A DNA stretch of 5,564 bases from the NCBI GenBank assembly GCA_021775655.1, contig JAJFHK010000379.1, forward strand, positions 1 to 5,564, read 5' to 3'. The notes beneath the pieces were generated by a model. It ran no database searches, was not told where the DNA came from, and saw only the letters and a list, made by a program, of their open reading frames with translations. Positions 1-5,564 of the stretch are shown here, in pieces (the stretch's first letter is position 1; each line of letters begins with the position of its first letter). This DNA is from Filomicrobium sp. GTDB lineage: Bacteria; Pseudomonadota; Alphaproteobacteria; Rhizobiales; Hyphomicrobiaceae. Position numbers and translations under genes: made by a program.

Positions 1-501
1 CCGGGCATCCAGGGCGGCCCTCTGATGCACGTGATCGCAGGCAAGGCCGTTGCGTTTGGTGAAGCTCTGCGCCCTGAGTTCAAAGTTTACGCCAAGAACA
101 TCATGGATAATGCCAAGGCGATGGGCGAAGTTCTCGTCAACAACGGTTTCAATCTTGTCTCCGGCGGCACCGATTCCCACCTCATCCTCGTCGATCTGCG
201 GCCCAAGAAAATCACCGGCAATATTGCAGAGAAGGCATTAGAGCGGGCGCATATGACCTGCAATAAGAACGGCATTCCGTTCGACCCGGAAAAGCCAATG
301 GTCACGTCCGGCATTCGCCTTGGTGCCCCCGCTGGAACCACGCGCGGATTCGGTGTGGCTGAATTCCAGGAAGTCGGCCGCCTGATTTCTGAAGTGCTCG
401 ATGGGCTTGCCGCCAACGGACCTGATGGCAACGGGGCCGTAGAAGCTGCCGCCAAGGAAAAGGCAATCGCATTGTGCAAGCGCTTCCCGATCTATACTTG
501 A
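1..501 (+). CDS. glyA: Serine hydroxymethyltransferase, 3' part (5' end outside window)
   Basis: The last 166 codons of a PLP-dependent enzyme that interconverts serine and glycine, moving the one-carbon unit to tetrahydrofolate in the cytoplasm. The reading frame is open from base 1 and begins with [20 protein letters not shown], the highly conserved segment that follows the PLP-lysine loop. The lysine itself therefore lies just upstream of the window. The C-terminal domain contains [16 protein letters not shown] (local residues 103-118); the arginine at local residue 106 (bases 316-318) corresponds to the substrate-carboxylate-binding Arg of the family. The gene ends at TGA 499-501 after FPIYT. 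The internal ATG at 25 is not a start, because conserved GlyA sequence continues upstream of it. A strong intrinsic terminator lies 95 bases past the stop, so glyA probably ends its own transcript there. Family assignment is secure; only completeness is unknown. Confidence 0.97.
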   Translation, partial: PGIQGGPLMHVIAGKAVAFGEALRPEFKVYAKNIMDNAKAMGEVLVNNGFNLVSGGTDSHLILVDLRPKKITGNIAEKALERAHMTCNKNGIPFDPEKPMVTSGIRLGAPAGTTRGFGVAEFQEVGRLISEVLDGLAANGPDGNGAVEAAAKEKAIALCKRFPIYT

Positions 502-565
502 CGGTAAACCTGGGGGTGTACGGCAAGCGGTTGATAATAAATCCGCTCCCTGCAGGATTTCCCCC

Positions 566-595
566 TTTGCCATCGGCCTGAGCACCGCTTATATC
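566..595 (+). promoter_or_regulatory. Candidate housekeeping-sigma promoter for the nrdR-rib-nusB operon
   Basis: Seen in sequence: TTTGCC (566-571), 17 bases, then TTATAT (589-594). This matches 9 of 12 positions of the rhizobial pattern CTTGAC-N17-CTATAT. Read in the sigma-70 register it is TTGCCA (567-572), 17 bases, TATATC (590-595), matching 5/6 and 4/6. The predicted start point is about 601-603. The site lies in the only sizeable non-coding gap ahead of seven tightly packed genes, where a promoter is expected. The start point would fall inside the left arm of the glyA terminator, so operon transcripts would lack the outer base pairs of that hairpin. The assignment is inferred from motif and position only. 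Confidence 0.5.
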
Positions 596-596
596 G

Positions 597-644
597 TGGC
601 CCCGCCTTCATCGAGATGAATCGACGAGGGCGGGGCCATTTTTT
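597..644 (+). terminator. Strong intrinsic (Rho-independent) terminator of glyA
   Basis: Bases 597-614 pair with 621-638. The outer ten pairs are perfect and GC-rich (TGGCCCCGCC against GGCGGGGCCA). They are followed by one G-U wobble, two pairs, one A-C mismatch (610/625) and four more pairs, closing a six-base loop (615-620). Six T residues follow directly (639-644). This is textbook geometry on the + strand; there is no matching A-run on the left side, so it is unlikely to work for the other strand. It ends only 22 bases before the nrdR ATG. Confidence 0.93.
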
Positions 645-655
645 GTGCGGATCCT

Positions 656-660
656 GGAGG
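656..660 (+). promoter_or_regulatory. Shine-Dalgarno site that fixes the nrdR start
   Basis: GGAGG ends six bases before ATG 667. It selects this start over the in-frame ATG at 616. The 616 start would have its first codons in the terminator hairpin and would add 17 residues ahead of the invariant MRCPFC start of NrdR proteins. Confidence 0.85.
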
Positions 661-666
661 CCCGGC

Positions 667-1242
667 ATGCGTTGCCCGTTTTGCGGCTGCGAAGACACAC
701 AGGTAAAGGACAGCCGGCCAACCGAGGAAAACTCGGCGATCCGCCGTCGTCGCGTGTGCCCGGACTGCGCCGGCCGGTTCACGACGTTCGAGCGGGTGCA
801 ACTGCGCGAGCTGATGGTTCACAAGCGCTCTGGCCGCAAGGTTGTCTTCGACCGCGACAAACTGATGAATTCGGTCATGGTCGCGCTGCGAAAACGCCCG
901 ATCGAGCCCGACCGCGTCGAACGCATGGTGTCAGGCATTGTCCGACAGCTCGAAGCTTCCGGCGAAAGTGAGATCGCGTCCTCTGTCATCGGCGAACTCG
1001 TCATTGATGCTTTGCGCGGACTTGATCCCGTCGCCTACGTTCGTTTTGCTTCCGTGTATCGTGACTTCCGCGAAGCAGCCGACTTCGAGAGCGTACTCGG
1101 CGAGATTGCTCGCGATGCAATTCCTCGTGGTGAAAACCAGTTCAATGGCGGCGAGCCTTCTGAAGACTCCTCCGGTAAATCGGACACCAAGTCATCTTCG
1201 GTAAAAGTACCGAACGCCAAGGCGTCCGGTGAGACGCATTAG
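667..1242 (+). CDS. nrdR: Transcriptional repressor NrdR (ribonucleotide reductase regulator)
   Basis: A 191-residue cytoplasmic regulator that represses ribonucleotide reductase genes by binding NrdR boxes and senses ATP/dATP. A four-cysteine zinc ribbon fills the N-terminus (Cys3, Cys6, Cys31, Cys34) with the family run [17 protein letters not shown] at 26-42. An ATP-cone domain follows from about residue 49 to 139 ([16 protein letters not shown] at 51-66; [11 protein letters not shown] at 124-134). The start at 667 is set by the GGAGG and by the invariant MRCPFC. Unusually, the protein goes on for about 42 residues past the usual end (150-191) in a Ser/Lys/Gly/Glu-rich tail without family motifs; E. 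coli NrdR is about 149 residues. The stop TAG is three bases before ribD. The nrdR-ribD adjacency is conserved in Proteobacteria. Its targets, the nrd operons, are not in this window, and I saw no clear NrdR box in the upstream gap. Confidence 0.96.
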   Translation: MRCPFCGCEDTQVKDSRPTEENSAIRRRRVCPDCAGRFTTFERVQLRELMVHKRSGRKVVFDRDKLMNSVMVALRKRPIEPDRVERMVSGIVRQLEASGESEIASSVIGELVIDALRGLDPVAYVRFASVYRDFREAADFESVLGEIARDAIPRGENQFNGGEPSEDSSGKSDTKSSSVKVPNAKASGETH

Positions 1243-1245
1243 GCC

Positions 1246-2424
1246 TTGCCGGAAGAACCCCATATCAGCCGCCGCGGTAAGCAGTTCGACCGCCACATGA
1301 TGGAATTGGCCTTGCGGGCCGCCCGTCTTGGCCTTGGAACGACAGCCCCCAACCCCTCCGTCGGAGCGGTTATCGCCAACGAAGCAACCGGCGAAGTCAT
1401 TTCTATTGCAACAACGGCTCCAGGCGGAAGGCCTCATGCCGAGCCACTCGCGACCCTGGCAGCCGGTCATCGCGCACGCGGAAAAACAATGTACGTGACC
1501 CTGGAACCTTGCTCGCATGTTGGGCATACACCTCCTTGCGTCGATGCCGTTCTTGCGGCCGGACTGGCGCGCGTTGTCGTCGCCCAGGAGGACCCCGATC
1601 CCCGCGTTGCCGGTCGCGGTCTTGATCGGCTGCGTAGCGAAGGCGTCGAGGTGACGCGCGGCGTGCTCGGCGACGAGGCCCGCTGGCTGACTCGCGGCCA
1701 CATTGTTCGGGTCACCGAACGCCGCCCCTTTATCCAATTGAAGCTTGCCGTCGGTCATGATGGTACGGTCCCACGCGGCGGCGCGGGAAAACCGCTGTTC
1801 GTTACCGGCGATGTAGCACGCACCCATGGCCATATGCTGCGTGCACGAGCTGACGCGATTCTCGTAGGCACCGGAACCGTGCGCGACGACGATCCCGATC
1901 TGACCTGCAGGCTGGCCGGGCTTGCACAGCAATCGCCCGTGCGCGTGGTGCTCGCAGGCAGAAAGCTTCCTTCAACTTCTAGCAAATTGGCGAATTCCGC
2001 TGCAAAGGCGCCCGTATGGATTATGGCCTCGGCACGCACTTTGGCGGCCAATGAACACCAAGCAGACAGTCTTCAAAAAGCAGGTTGTAGGCTGCTGCAA
2101 GTCGGTGAAGTCGGGAGCCGTCCGTGGTTGCCTTCGGTCTGCGAAGCACTTGTCGGCGAGGGCATTACGAGGTTGCTGGTCGAGGGTGGTCCAACGTTGT
2201 GGCATAGCTTTGCAGTAGCCGGCCTCGTCGACGAGGTCCGACTCTTCCGCGCCGGGGTCGAAACAGCGTCCGAGACTGCCGACAAGACCAAGCCGCCGCC
2301 GTTCCTTGGCGATCTTTTACCAGGGTTGGCCCTGCGCTTCGTTGACCGCCGCCTGCTGGGGCCCGACGACATGACGACATACCGACACGATCAACAGCGC
2401 ACCGAGAGAAGCAGGAGCACATAG
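1246..2424 (+). CDS. ribD: Bifunctional pyrimidine deaminase / 5-amino-6-(5-phosphoribosylamino)uracil reductase RibD
   Basis: Carries out the second and third steps of riboflavin synthesis: deamination of the diaminopyrimidinone product of GTP cyclohydrolase II, then NADPH-dependent reduction of the ribosyl side chain. Length is 392 residues. The N-terminal deaminase domain (about 14-150) has APNPSVGAVI (34-43), HAEP with zinc His64 and catalytic Glu66, and EPCSHVGHTPPC with zinc Cys89 and Cys98. The reductase domain (about 160-380) has LKLAVGHDGT (165-174), DDDPDLTCR (214-222) and VEGGPTLW (312-319). The start is TTG 1246: the nrdR stop at 1240-1242 is in the same frame, and the next in-frame ATG is 1297. 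Starting at 1297 would remove most of the lead-in to the first deaminase helix (QFDRHMMELAL). No strong Shine-Dalgarno precedes TTG; GGTGAG at 1228-1233 is a weak, distant candidate, so translation may depend on nrdR. Function is sure, the start less so. Confidence 0.95.
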   Translation: MPEEPHISRRGKQFDRHMMELALRAARLGLGTTAPNPSVGAVIANEATGEVISIATTAPGGRPHAEPLATLAAGHRARGKTMYVTLEPCSHVGHTPPCVDAVLAAGLARVVVAQEDPDPRVAGRGLDRLRSEGVEVTRGVLGDEARWLTRGHIVRVTERRPFIQLKLAVGHDGTVPRGGAGKPLFVTGDVARTHGHMLRARADAILVGTGTVRDDDPDLTCRLAGLAQQSPVRVVLAGRKLPSTSSKLANSAAKAPVWIMASARTLAANEHQADSLQKAGCRLLQVGEVGSRPWLPSVCEALVGEGITRLLVEGGPTLWHSFAVAGLVDEVRLFRAGVETASETADKTKPPPFLGDLLPGLALRFVDRRLLGPDDMTTYRHDQQRTERSRST

Positions 2425-3018
2425 ATGTTCACCGGCATCATTACCGACATCGGCAAGGTCGCCTCCCGCGATGGGGAGCACTTTGCGATTGCATGCGCTT
2501 ATCCCGCCGCATCAATCGACGTTGGTGCATCGATTTGCTGCGATGGCGTCTGCCTCACGGTCACCAAGGTCGAGGTTAAATGCGATGGGTCCTTGTTTGA
2601 TGTCGACGTCTCAAACGAAACGCGCTCGAAAACATCGCTGAAGAATTGGCAGCCGGGCCGTAGAGTGAATCTCGAACGCTCGCTGACACTTGGCGCTGAG
2701 ATGGGCGGTCATGTCGTCTCGGGTCACGTCGATGGACTGGCGACGATCGTCGATATCCGCCAGGATGGCGACAGCTACCGTTTCTCATTCGAGGCACCAG
2801 AGCACTTATCGCATTATATCGCACCGAAGGGCTCAATTGCGCTTGACGGGACATCCCTGACCGTCAACGAGGTCAGCTCTAGCCGCTTCGGAGTCAATCT
2901 CATCCCGCATTCCTTGCAGGTGACGACGTGGGGTGAGAAAAAGGTCGGCGACGAGGTCAATCTCGAAGTTGACCTGTTTGCGCGCTATGTTGCGCGACTT
3001 ATGGAGTTTCGCCAGTGA
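2425..3018 (+). CDS. ribE: Riboflavin synthase, alpha chain
   Basis: Catalyses the last step of the pathway, dismutation of two 6,7-dimethyl-8-ribityllumazine molecules to riboflavin plus the pyrimidine that RibH reuses. The gene is called ribC in E. coli. Length is 197 residues, near the family norm of about 200-215. It starts with the invariant MFTGII. The two homologous beta-barrel halves are visible as an internal repeat: GASICCDGVCLTV (34-46) and GSIALDGTSLTVN (136-148). Active-site landmarks are Cys43, and GGHVVSGHVDG (94-104) with His101. NLIPHSLQVTT (158-168) and the C-terminal DLFARYVARL (183-192) fit the trimer-forming end. AGGAG at 2413-2417, seven bases ahead, supports ATG 2425. 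The ribD stop TAG abuts this ATG with no gap, and the ribE stop overlaps the next start, so translational coupling is likely on both sides. Confidence 0.97.
   Translation: MFTGIITDIGKVASRDGEHFAIACAYPAASIDVGASICCDGVCLTVTKVEVKCDGSLFDVDVSNETRSKTSLKNWQPGRRVNLERSLTLGAEMGGHVVSGHVDGLATIVDIRQDGDSYRFSFEAPEHLSHYIAPKGSIALDGTSLTVNEVSSSRFGVNLIPHSLQVTTWGEKKVGDEVNLEVDLFARYVARLMEFRQ
3003..3006 (+). promoter_or_regulatory. Shine-Dalgarno site supporting the GTG start of ribBX
   Basis: GGAG inside the end of ribE lies eight bases before GTG 3015-3017. The start codon overlaps the ribE stop in the four-base string GTGA. Spacing and overlap favour this non-ATG start. Confidence 0.7.
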
Positions 3019-4160
3019 ACGACATTTCTGCAGCCGAGCTGCATTCTGTGCCGCTCGCCACCACGGCCGAGCTGGTCGAAGAGGTGCGCAATGGCCGAAT
3101 GGTGGTTCTGGTCGATGCAGAAGATCGCGAAAACGAAGGCGATCTCATTATTCCAGCTCAGATGGCCACCCCCGATGCCGTGAACTTCATGGCTCGTTTT
3201 GGCCGCGGCCTGATTTGTCTTGCGATCACGCGTGAGCGGGCCGGTGAGTTGGGATTGAGTGAAATGGTTCGCTCCAATCAGTCACGCAACCGTACAGCCT
3301 TTACCCAATCCATCGAAGCTCGCGAGGGCATCTCGACAGGCATATCTGCACACGATCGGGCTCTGACAATCGCCACTGCCATTGATCCAACCAAGGGCGC
3401 TGAGGAGATCGTTTCACCGGGGCACGTTTTTCCATTGATTGCCCGCGATGGCGGCGTCCTGATCCGCGCTGGCCATACTGAAGCGTCTGTCGACCTCGCG
3501 CGCATGGCCGGGCTCAATCCGGCTTCGGTAATCTGTGAGATAATGAACGACGACGGCACCATGGCACGGCTGCCCGACCTGAAAGTCTTCGCCCGGCAAC
3601 ATGGCCTGAAAATTGGTACGATCGAGGATATGATCGCATATCGTCTGCGTCATGATCGTATCGTGCGTCAGGTTTCCGATAGCAGTGTGTCGAGTGCGTA
3701 TGGCGGCGAATTCCGCATGCACGTTTATGAAACCAGCGTCGAACCAGCTGAGCACATAGCTTTTGTTAAAGGTGACCTTAGCGCTCCCGGTCCGGTGCTC
3801 GTCCGCGTTCACGCCATCAACCCAATGCTCGACCTTGCCGGTGTCGGGCTTGGCAGTCCGTGTCACACCGTTGAGCAATCGCTGCGTCTGATCGGCGGGG
3901 AAGGTCGCGGCATTCTCATTCTCATTCGCGATGTCCGTCCGCGCGCCGTTTCAGAATGGGTGACCAGCCGCAGCTCCGGCAAGGATGCAGTGAGCGATGA
4001 TCAACGCAAGAACCGGCAAGTCGAGATCGGCGTCGGTTCTCAAATCCTCACAGATCTCGGCGTTCGCGACATGATCCTTTTGACCAATTCACCTCCGCAC
4101 AATTATGTCGGGCTCGAAGCTTTCGGCTTGCGCATCGTCGAAACGCGCAGAATCGAATGA
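3015..4160 (+). CDS. ribBX: DHBP synthase fused to a degenerate GTP cyclohydrolase II-like domain (RibBX type)
   Basis: The N-terminal domain (about 17-217) is 3,4-dihydroxy-2-butanone 4-phosphate synthase. It converts ribulose 5-phosphate to formate and the four-carbon precursor used by RibH. All landmarks are present: DAEDRENEGDLI (34-45, metal-binding Glu39), GISAHDRALTIA (109-120), SPGHVFPLI (134-142), RAGHTEASVDLA (151-162, metal-binding His154) and CEIMNDDGTM (174-183). The C-terminal domain (about 232-381) is recognisably GTP cyclohydrolase II in fold, with VLVRVH, EGRGILI and LLTNSP, but the zinc cysteines of E. coli RibA align to Asn269, Gly280 and Pro282. The catalytic-tyrosine position is Ser, and the family's DxR segment is gone. 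Ring opening of GTP by this protein is therefore not credible. The protein matches the RibBX variant known from Proteobacteria; databases often label it ribBA or ribB. It starts at GTG 3015, overlaps ribE by four bases and ends ten bases before ribH. Confidence 0.92.
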   Translation: MNDISAAELHSVPLATTAELVEEVRNGRMVVLVDAEDRENEGDLIIPAQMATPDAVNFMARFGRGLICLAITRERAGELGLSEMVRSNQSRNRTAFTQSIEAREGISTGISAHDRALTIATAIDPTKGAEEIVSPGHVFPLIARDGGVLIRAGHTEASVDLARMAGLNPASVICEIMNDDGTMARLPDLKVFARQHGLKIGTIEDMIAYRLRHDRIVRQVSDSSVSSAYGGEFRMHVYETSVEPAEHIAFVKGDLSAPGPVLVRVHAINPMLDLAGVGLGSPCHTVEQSLRLIGGEGRGILILIRDVRPRAVSEWVTSRSSGKDAVSDDQRKNRQVEIGVGSQILTDLGVRDMILLTNSPPHNYVGLEAFGLRIVETRRIE

Positions 4161-4162
4161 GG
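4159..4162 (+). promoter_or_regulatory. Shine-Dalgarno site of ribH overlapping the ribBX stop codon
   Basis: GAGG begins on the last two bases of the ribBX stop (TGA 4158-4160) and ends eight bases before ATG 4171. It decides for ATG 4171 over the in-frame ATG 4105, which lies inside ribBX and would add 22 residues unrelated to lumazine synthases. Confidence 0.75.
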
Positions 4163-4170
4163 CCGGTACA

Positions 4171-4695
4171 ATGACTGAAAGAACAACACGCGATATGGAG
4201 GTTGTTTCGACCGGCAAGTCAGCAGTGAAGGCGCACGTGTTGATAATCACTGCACCCTATTATGCAGACATTGCTGAGCACCTGATGGCTGGAGCGACGG
4301 CCGAGGTCGCCGCCCAGCAATCAACCTTTGAAGCGGTCAGCGTTGAAGGCGCTCTTGAGATTCCGCAGGCGCTCGGCGCGGCCGTTGATGCAGGCATCAT
4401 ACCGCGCAACGCCGTCGGTGGAGCCGGTCGCTTCGACGGTGTGATTGCTCTGGGTTGCATCATTCGTGGTGAGACGTCGCACTATGATGTCGTTGTGGGG
4501 CAGGCTAACAACTGGCTTATGCAAATAGCTATCGACAGCGGAACACCCGTCGGAAACGCGATTTTGACGGTCGATACAAAGGATCAGGCAATGAAGCGGG
4601 CGAGCGGCGGACGTAAGGGTAAGGGTGGCGACGCCGCGCGCGCCTGTCTGGGATTAATCGGGTTGAGACAATCTTTCGAGGCGGGGCTGCGATGA
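4171..4695 (+). CDS. ribH: 6,7-dimethyl-8-ribityllumazine synthase
   Basis: Condenses the RibD-branch pyrimidine with the DHBP made by RibBX to give lumazine, the substrate of riboflavin synthase. Length is 174 residues. Family landmarks are VLIITAPYYADIAEHL (23-38, aromatic stacking position), VEGALEIP (58-65), ALGCIIRGETSHYDVV (93-108, catalytic His104) and AILTVDTKDQAMKRA (130-144). The segment between GALEIP and ALG (66-95) is about 11 residues longer than in B. subtilis RibH, through IIPRNAVGGAG (77-87). Its place beside nusB suggests the operon-borne RibH1 paralogue of rhizobia and Brucella, which often have a second, unlinked RibH2; that label is inference. ATG 4171 is chosen from the GAGG at 4159-4162. 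The stop overlaps nusB in ATGA. Confidence 0.95.
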   Translation: MTERTTRDMEVVSTGKSAVKAHVLIITAPYYADIAEHLMAGATAEVAAQQSTFEAVSVEGALEIPQALGAAVDAGIIPRNAVGGAGRFDGVIALGCIIRGETSHYDVVVGQANNWLMQIAIDSGTPVGNAILTVDTKDQAMKRASGGRKGKGGDAARACLGLIGLRQSFEAGLR

Positions 4696-5237
4696 CCTCA
4701 AATACCGAGCCTCCCCGCCCCAAATCGAAACCAAAATCGAAGTCGAGGGGGATGTCGGCTGCTCAAGTCGCACGAAGCGCTGCCCGTGTCGCCGCAGTCC
4801 AGGCGCTATACCAGATGGACGTCGGTGGCGCAGACGTAACTGACGTAATCAAAGAATTCACGACCCTACGCTTCCCCAATTCAGAAGCCGGTGAAACCAT
4901 TGCCGGTGCCGATCCCGCTTTCTTTGCTGAATTGTTGCGTGGAGTTGTCCGCCGCCAGCGCGATGTCGATCCGTTGATTGGCCAGCAACTCGCCGCTGGT
5001 TGGCGTCTCGTGCGCATTGACTCGATAATGCGGGCCATCCTGCGAGCAGGCGCATTCGAAATGGTCGAGCGGCTGGATGTGCCTGCACGTGTCGTGATCA
5101 ACGAATACATTGACATCGCCCATGCTTTCTTCAACGAGGACGAACCCAAGGTCGTGAACGGGGTACTCGACCGGCTGGCGCGCCAGATGCGCCCGTCCGA
5201 GTTTGACGGCAATGGCACGCGCGGCAACAAAGCATGA
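4692..5237 (+). CDS. nusB: Transcription antitermination factor NusB
   Basis: A small all-helical protein that pairs with NusE (ribosomal protein S10) on boxA RNA to promote processive transcription, chiefly of rRNA operons. Length is 181 residues against about 140 in E. coli. Core motifs are ARSAARVAAVQALYQMDV (27-44), VRIDSIMRAILRAGAFEM (107-124) and PARVVINEYIDIAHAFF (131-147), then NGVLDRLAR (156-164). The extra length is an N-terminal Pro/Lys/Ser-rich tail (about 7-20, with a repeated PKSK), plus a loop near 61-75 and a short polar C-terminus. ATG 4692 shares ATGA with the ribH stop; GAGG at 4678-4681 and GGGG at 4683-4686 precede it. Met21 (base 4752) is a possible alternative start that would drop the basic tail, but it lacks the stop-start overlap that favours 4692. 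Confidence 0.95.
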   Translation: MTSNTEPPRPKSKPKSKSRGMSAAQVARSAARVAAVQALYQMDVGGADVTDVIKEFTTLRFPNSEAGETIAGADPAFFAELLRGVVRRQRDVDPLIGQQLAAGWRLVRIDSIMRAILRAGAFEMVERLDVPARVVINEYIDIAHAFFNEDEPKVVNGVLDRLARQMRPSEFDGNGTRGNKA

Positions 5238-5256
5238 GCCCGCTCTTGGACTTGTA

Positions 5257-5564
5257 ATGGCTGAATCCGAACACGGCATGATTGCTCGTCTTCTGGCCCC
5301 GTTATCCCAACGGTTGCCGGGCGCGTTCGGCCTGACCGATGATGCTGCCGCACTTCAGCCGCCAGTAGGGTCCGAATTCGTCGTAACGATGGATACGCTG
5401 ATCGATGGGGTGCATTTTCTGTTCGACGGTTCTTCTCAGTCTGCAGGCATGGCTGCCCGCAAGGCTCTGGCTGTCAATGTATCGGACTTGACGGCTAAAG
5501 GAGCCGAACCGTTCGCATATTTAATGTCATTAGCGATTCCTTCAGGGCACGAAGCTTGGCTCGA
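5257..5564 (+). CDS. thiL: Thiamine-monophosphate kinase, 5' part (3' end outside window)
   Basis: The first 102 codons of the enzyme that phosphorylates thiamine phosphate to the cofactor thiamine diphosphate with ATP. The N-terminal ATP/metal-binding half of the PurM-like fold is visible: FGLTDDAAAL (24-33, with Asp28 and Asp29), VVTMDTLIDGVHF (42-54, with Asp46 and His53), ARKALAVNVSDLTAKGAEP (67-85) and YLMSLAIP (88-95). The reading frame is open to the window edge; the full protein should be about 320 residues. ATG 5257 is the first start codon in frame after the nusB stop; a weak TTGGA (5246-5250) sits six bases ahead. The ATG at 5234, overlapping the nusB stop, is in another frame and reaches TAA after seven codons. 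nusB-thiL adjacency is common in Proteobacteria. Confidence 0.93.
   Translation, partial: MAESEHGMIARLLAPLSQRLPGAFGLTDDAAALQPPVGSEFVVTMDTLIDGVHFLFDGSSQSAGMAARKALAVNVSDLTAKGAEPFAYLMSLAIPSGHEAWL

Noticed and set aside
526..547. Small inverted repeat AGCGG/CCGCT with a 12-base loop
   Set aside because: Only five pairs with an AT-rich loop and no U-tract; likely chance. It is overshadowed by the hairpin at 597-638.
616..666. Upstream in-frame ATG extending NrdR by 17 residues
   Set aside because: The extension is encoded by the terminator hairpin and ribosome-site region. NrdR proteins begin at MRCPFC, and GGAGG fits ATG 667.
502..666. Possible FMN riboswitch ahead of the riboflavin genes
   Set aside because: The conserved RFN strings are not visible and there is little room. 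The gap is explained by a terminator, a promoter candidate and a ribosome site.
1192..1932. Long antisense open frame (246 codons) opposite the nrdR end and ribD
   Set aside because: It lies wholly opposite well-conserved ribD/nrdR codons. The translation resembles no family I know and is typical of shadow frames in GC-rich DNA.
3414..3878. Antisense open frame (154 codons) opposite ribBX
   Set aside because: Shadow of the ribBX coding frame; no recognisable motif and no independent start signals.
4105..4170. Upstream in-frame ATG extending RibH by 22 residues
   Set aside because: It lies inside the conserved end of ribBX. The extension has no lumazine synthase similarity, and ATG 4171 has a proper ribosome site.
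5234..5257. Short frame at ATG 5234 overlapping the nusB stop as a thiL start
   Set aside because: It reaches TAA after seven codons and is not in the thiL frame.
1..5564. Signs of a mobile, defence or other undescribed multi-gene system
   Set aside because: Every stretch over about 170 bases is accounted for by conserved housekeeping genes in a conserved order. There are no transposase, integrase, CRISPR, repeat-array or toxin-antitoxin signatures.

Overview
The window is an ordinary but very compact chromosomal block from an alphaproteobacterium, most likely of the Rhizobiales/Hyphomicrobiales. Three things point there: the order glyA - nrdR - ribD - ribE - ribB-type fusion - ribH - nusB - thiL, high GC with GC-rich third codon positions, and family-typical protein sequences. 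All genes lie on the + strand. I see no mobile element, tRNA, rRNA, CRISPR array or phage gene. I cannot name the genus from the sequence alone.

Layout: (1) positions 1-501 hold the 3' end of glyA (serine hydroxymethyltransferase). (2) The 165-base gap 502-666 holds a very strong intrinsic terminator (597-644). A good alphaproteobacterial promoter candidate (566-595) has a predicted start point inside the left arm of that terminator. (3) From 667 onward seven genes are packed head to tail, with junctions of +3, 0, -4, +10, -4 and +19 bases: nrdR, ribD, ribE, ribBX, ribH, nusB and thiL (cut by the window end). This looks like one transcription unit with translational coupling at several junctions.

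How the genes work together: RibD does the deaminase and reductase steps after GTP cyclohydrolase II. The DHBP synthase domain of RibBX makes the four-carbon unit from ribulose 5-phosphate. RibH joins the two branches into lumazine, and RibE dismutates lumazine to riboflavin. NrdR (repressor of ribonucleotide reductase genes), NusB (antitermination and rRNA transcription) and ThiL (thiamine phosphate kinase) flank the riboflavin genes. The order nrdR-ribD-...-ribH-nusB-thiL is also the enterobacterial order, so this is an old, conserved neighbourhood.

The most notable protein is the ribB fusion. Its C-terminal domain aligns without gaps to GTP cyclohydrolase II across the zinc site, yet all three zinc cysteines and the catalytic tyrosine are replaced. 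It therefore cannot be a normal GTP cyclohydrolase II, and the operon lacks the first committed enzyme of the pathway. This matches the RibBX variant already described in Proteobacteria. I found no evidence for a wholly new system here.
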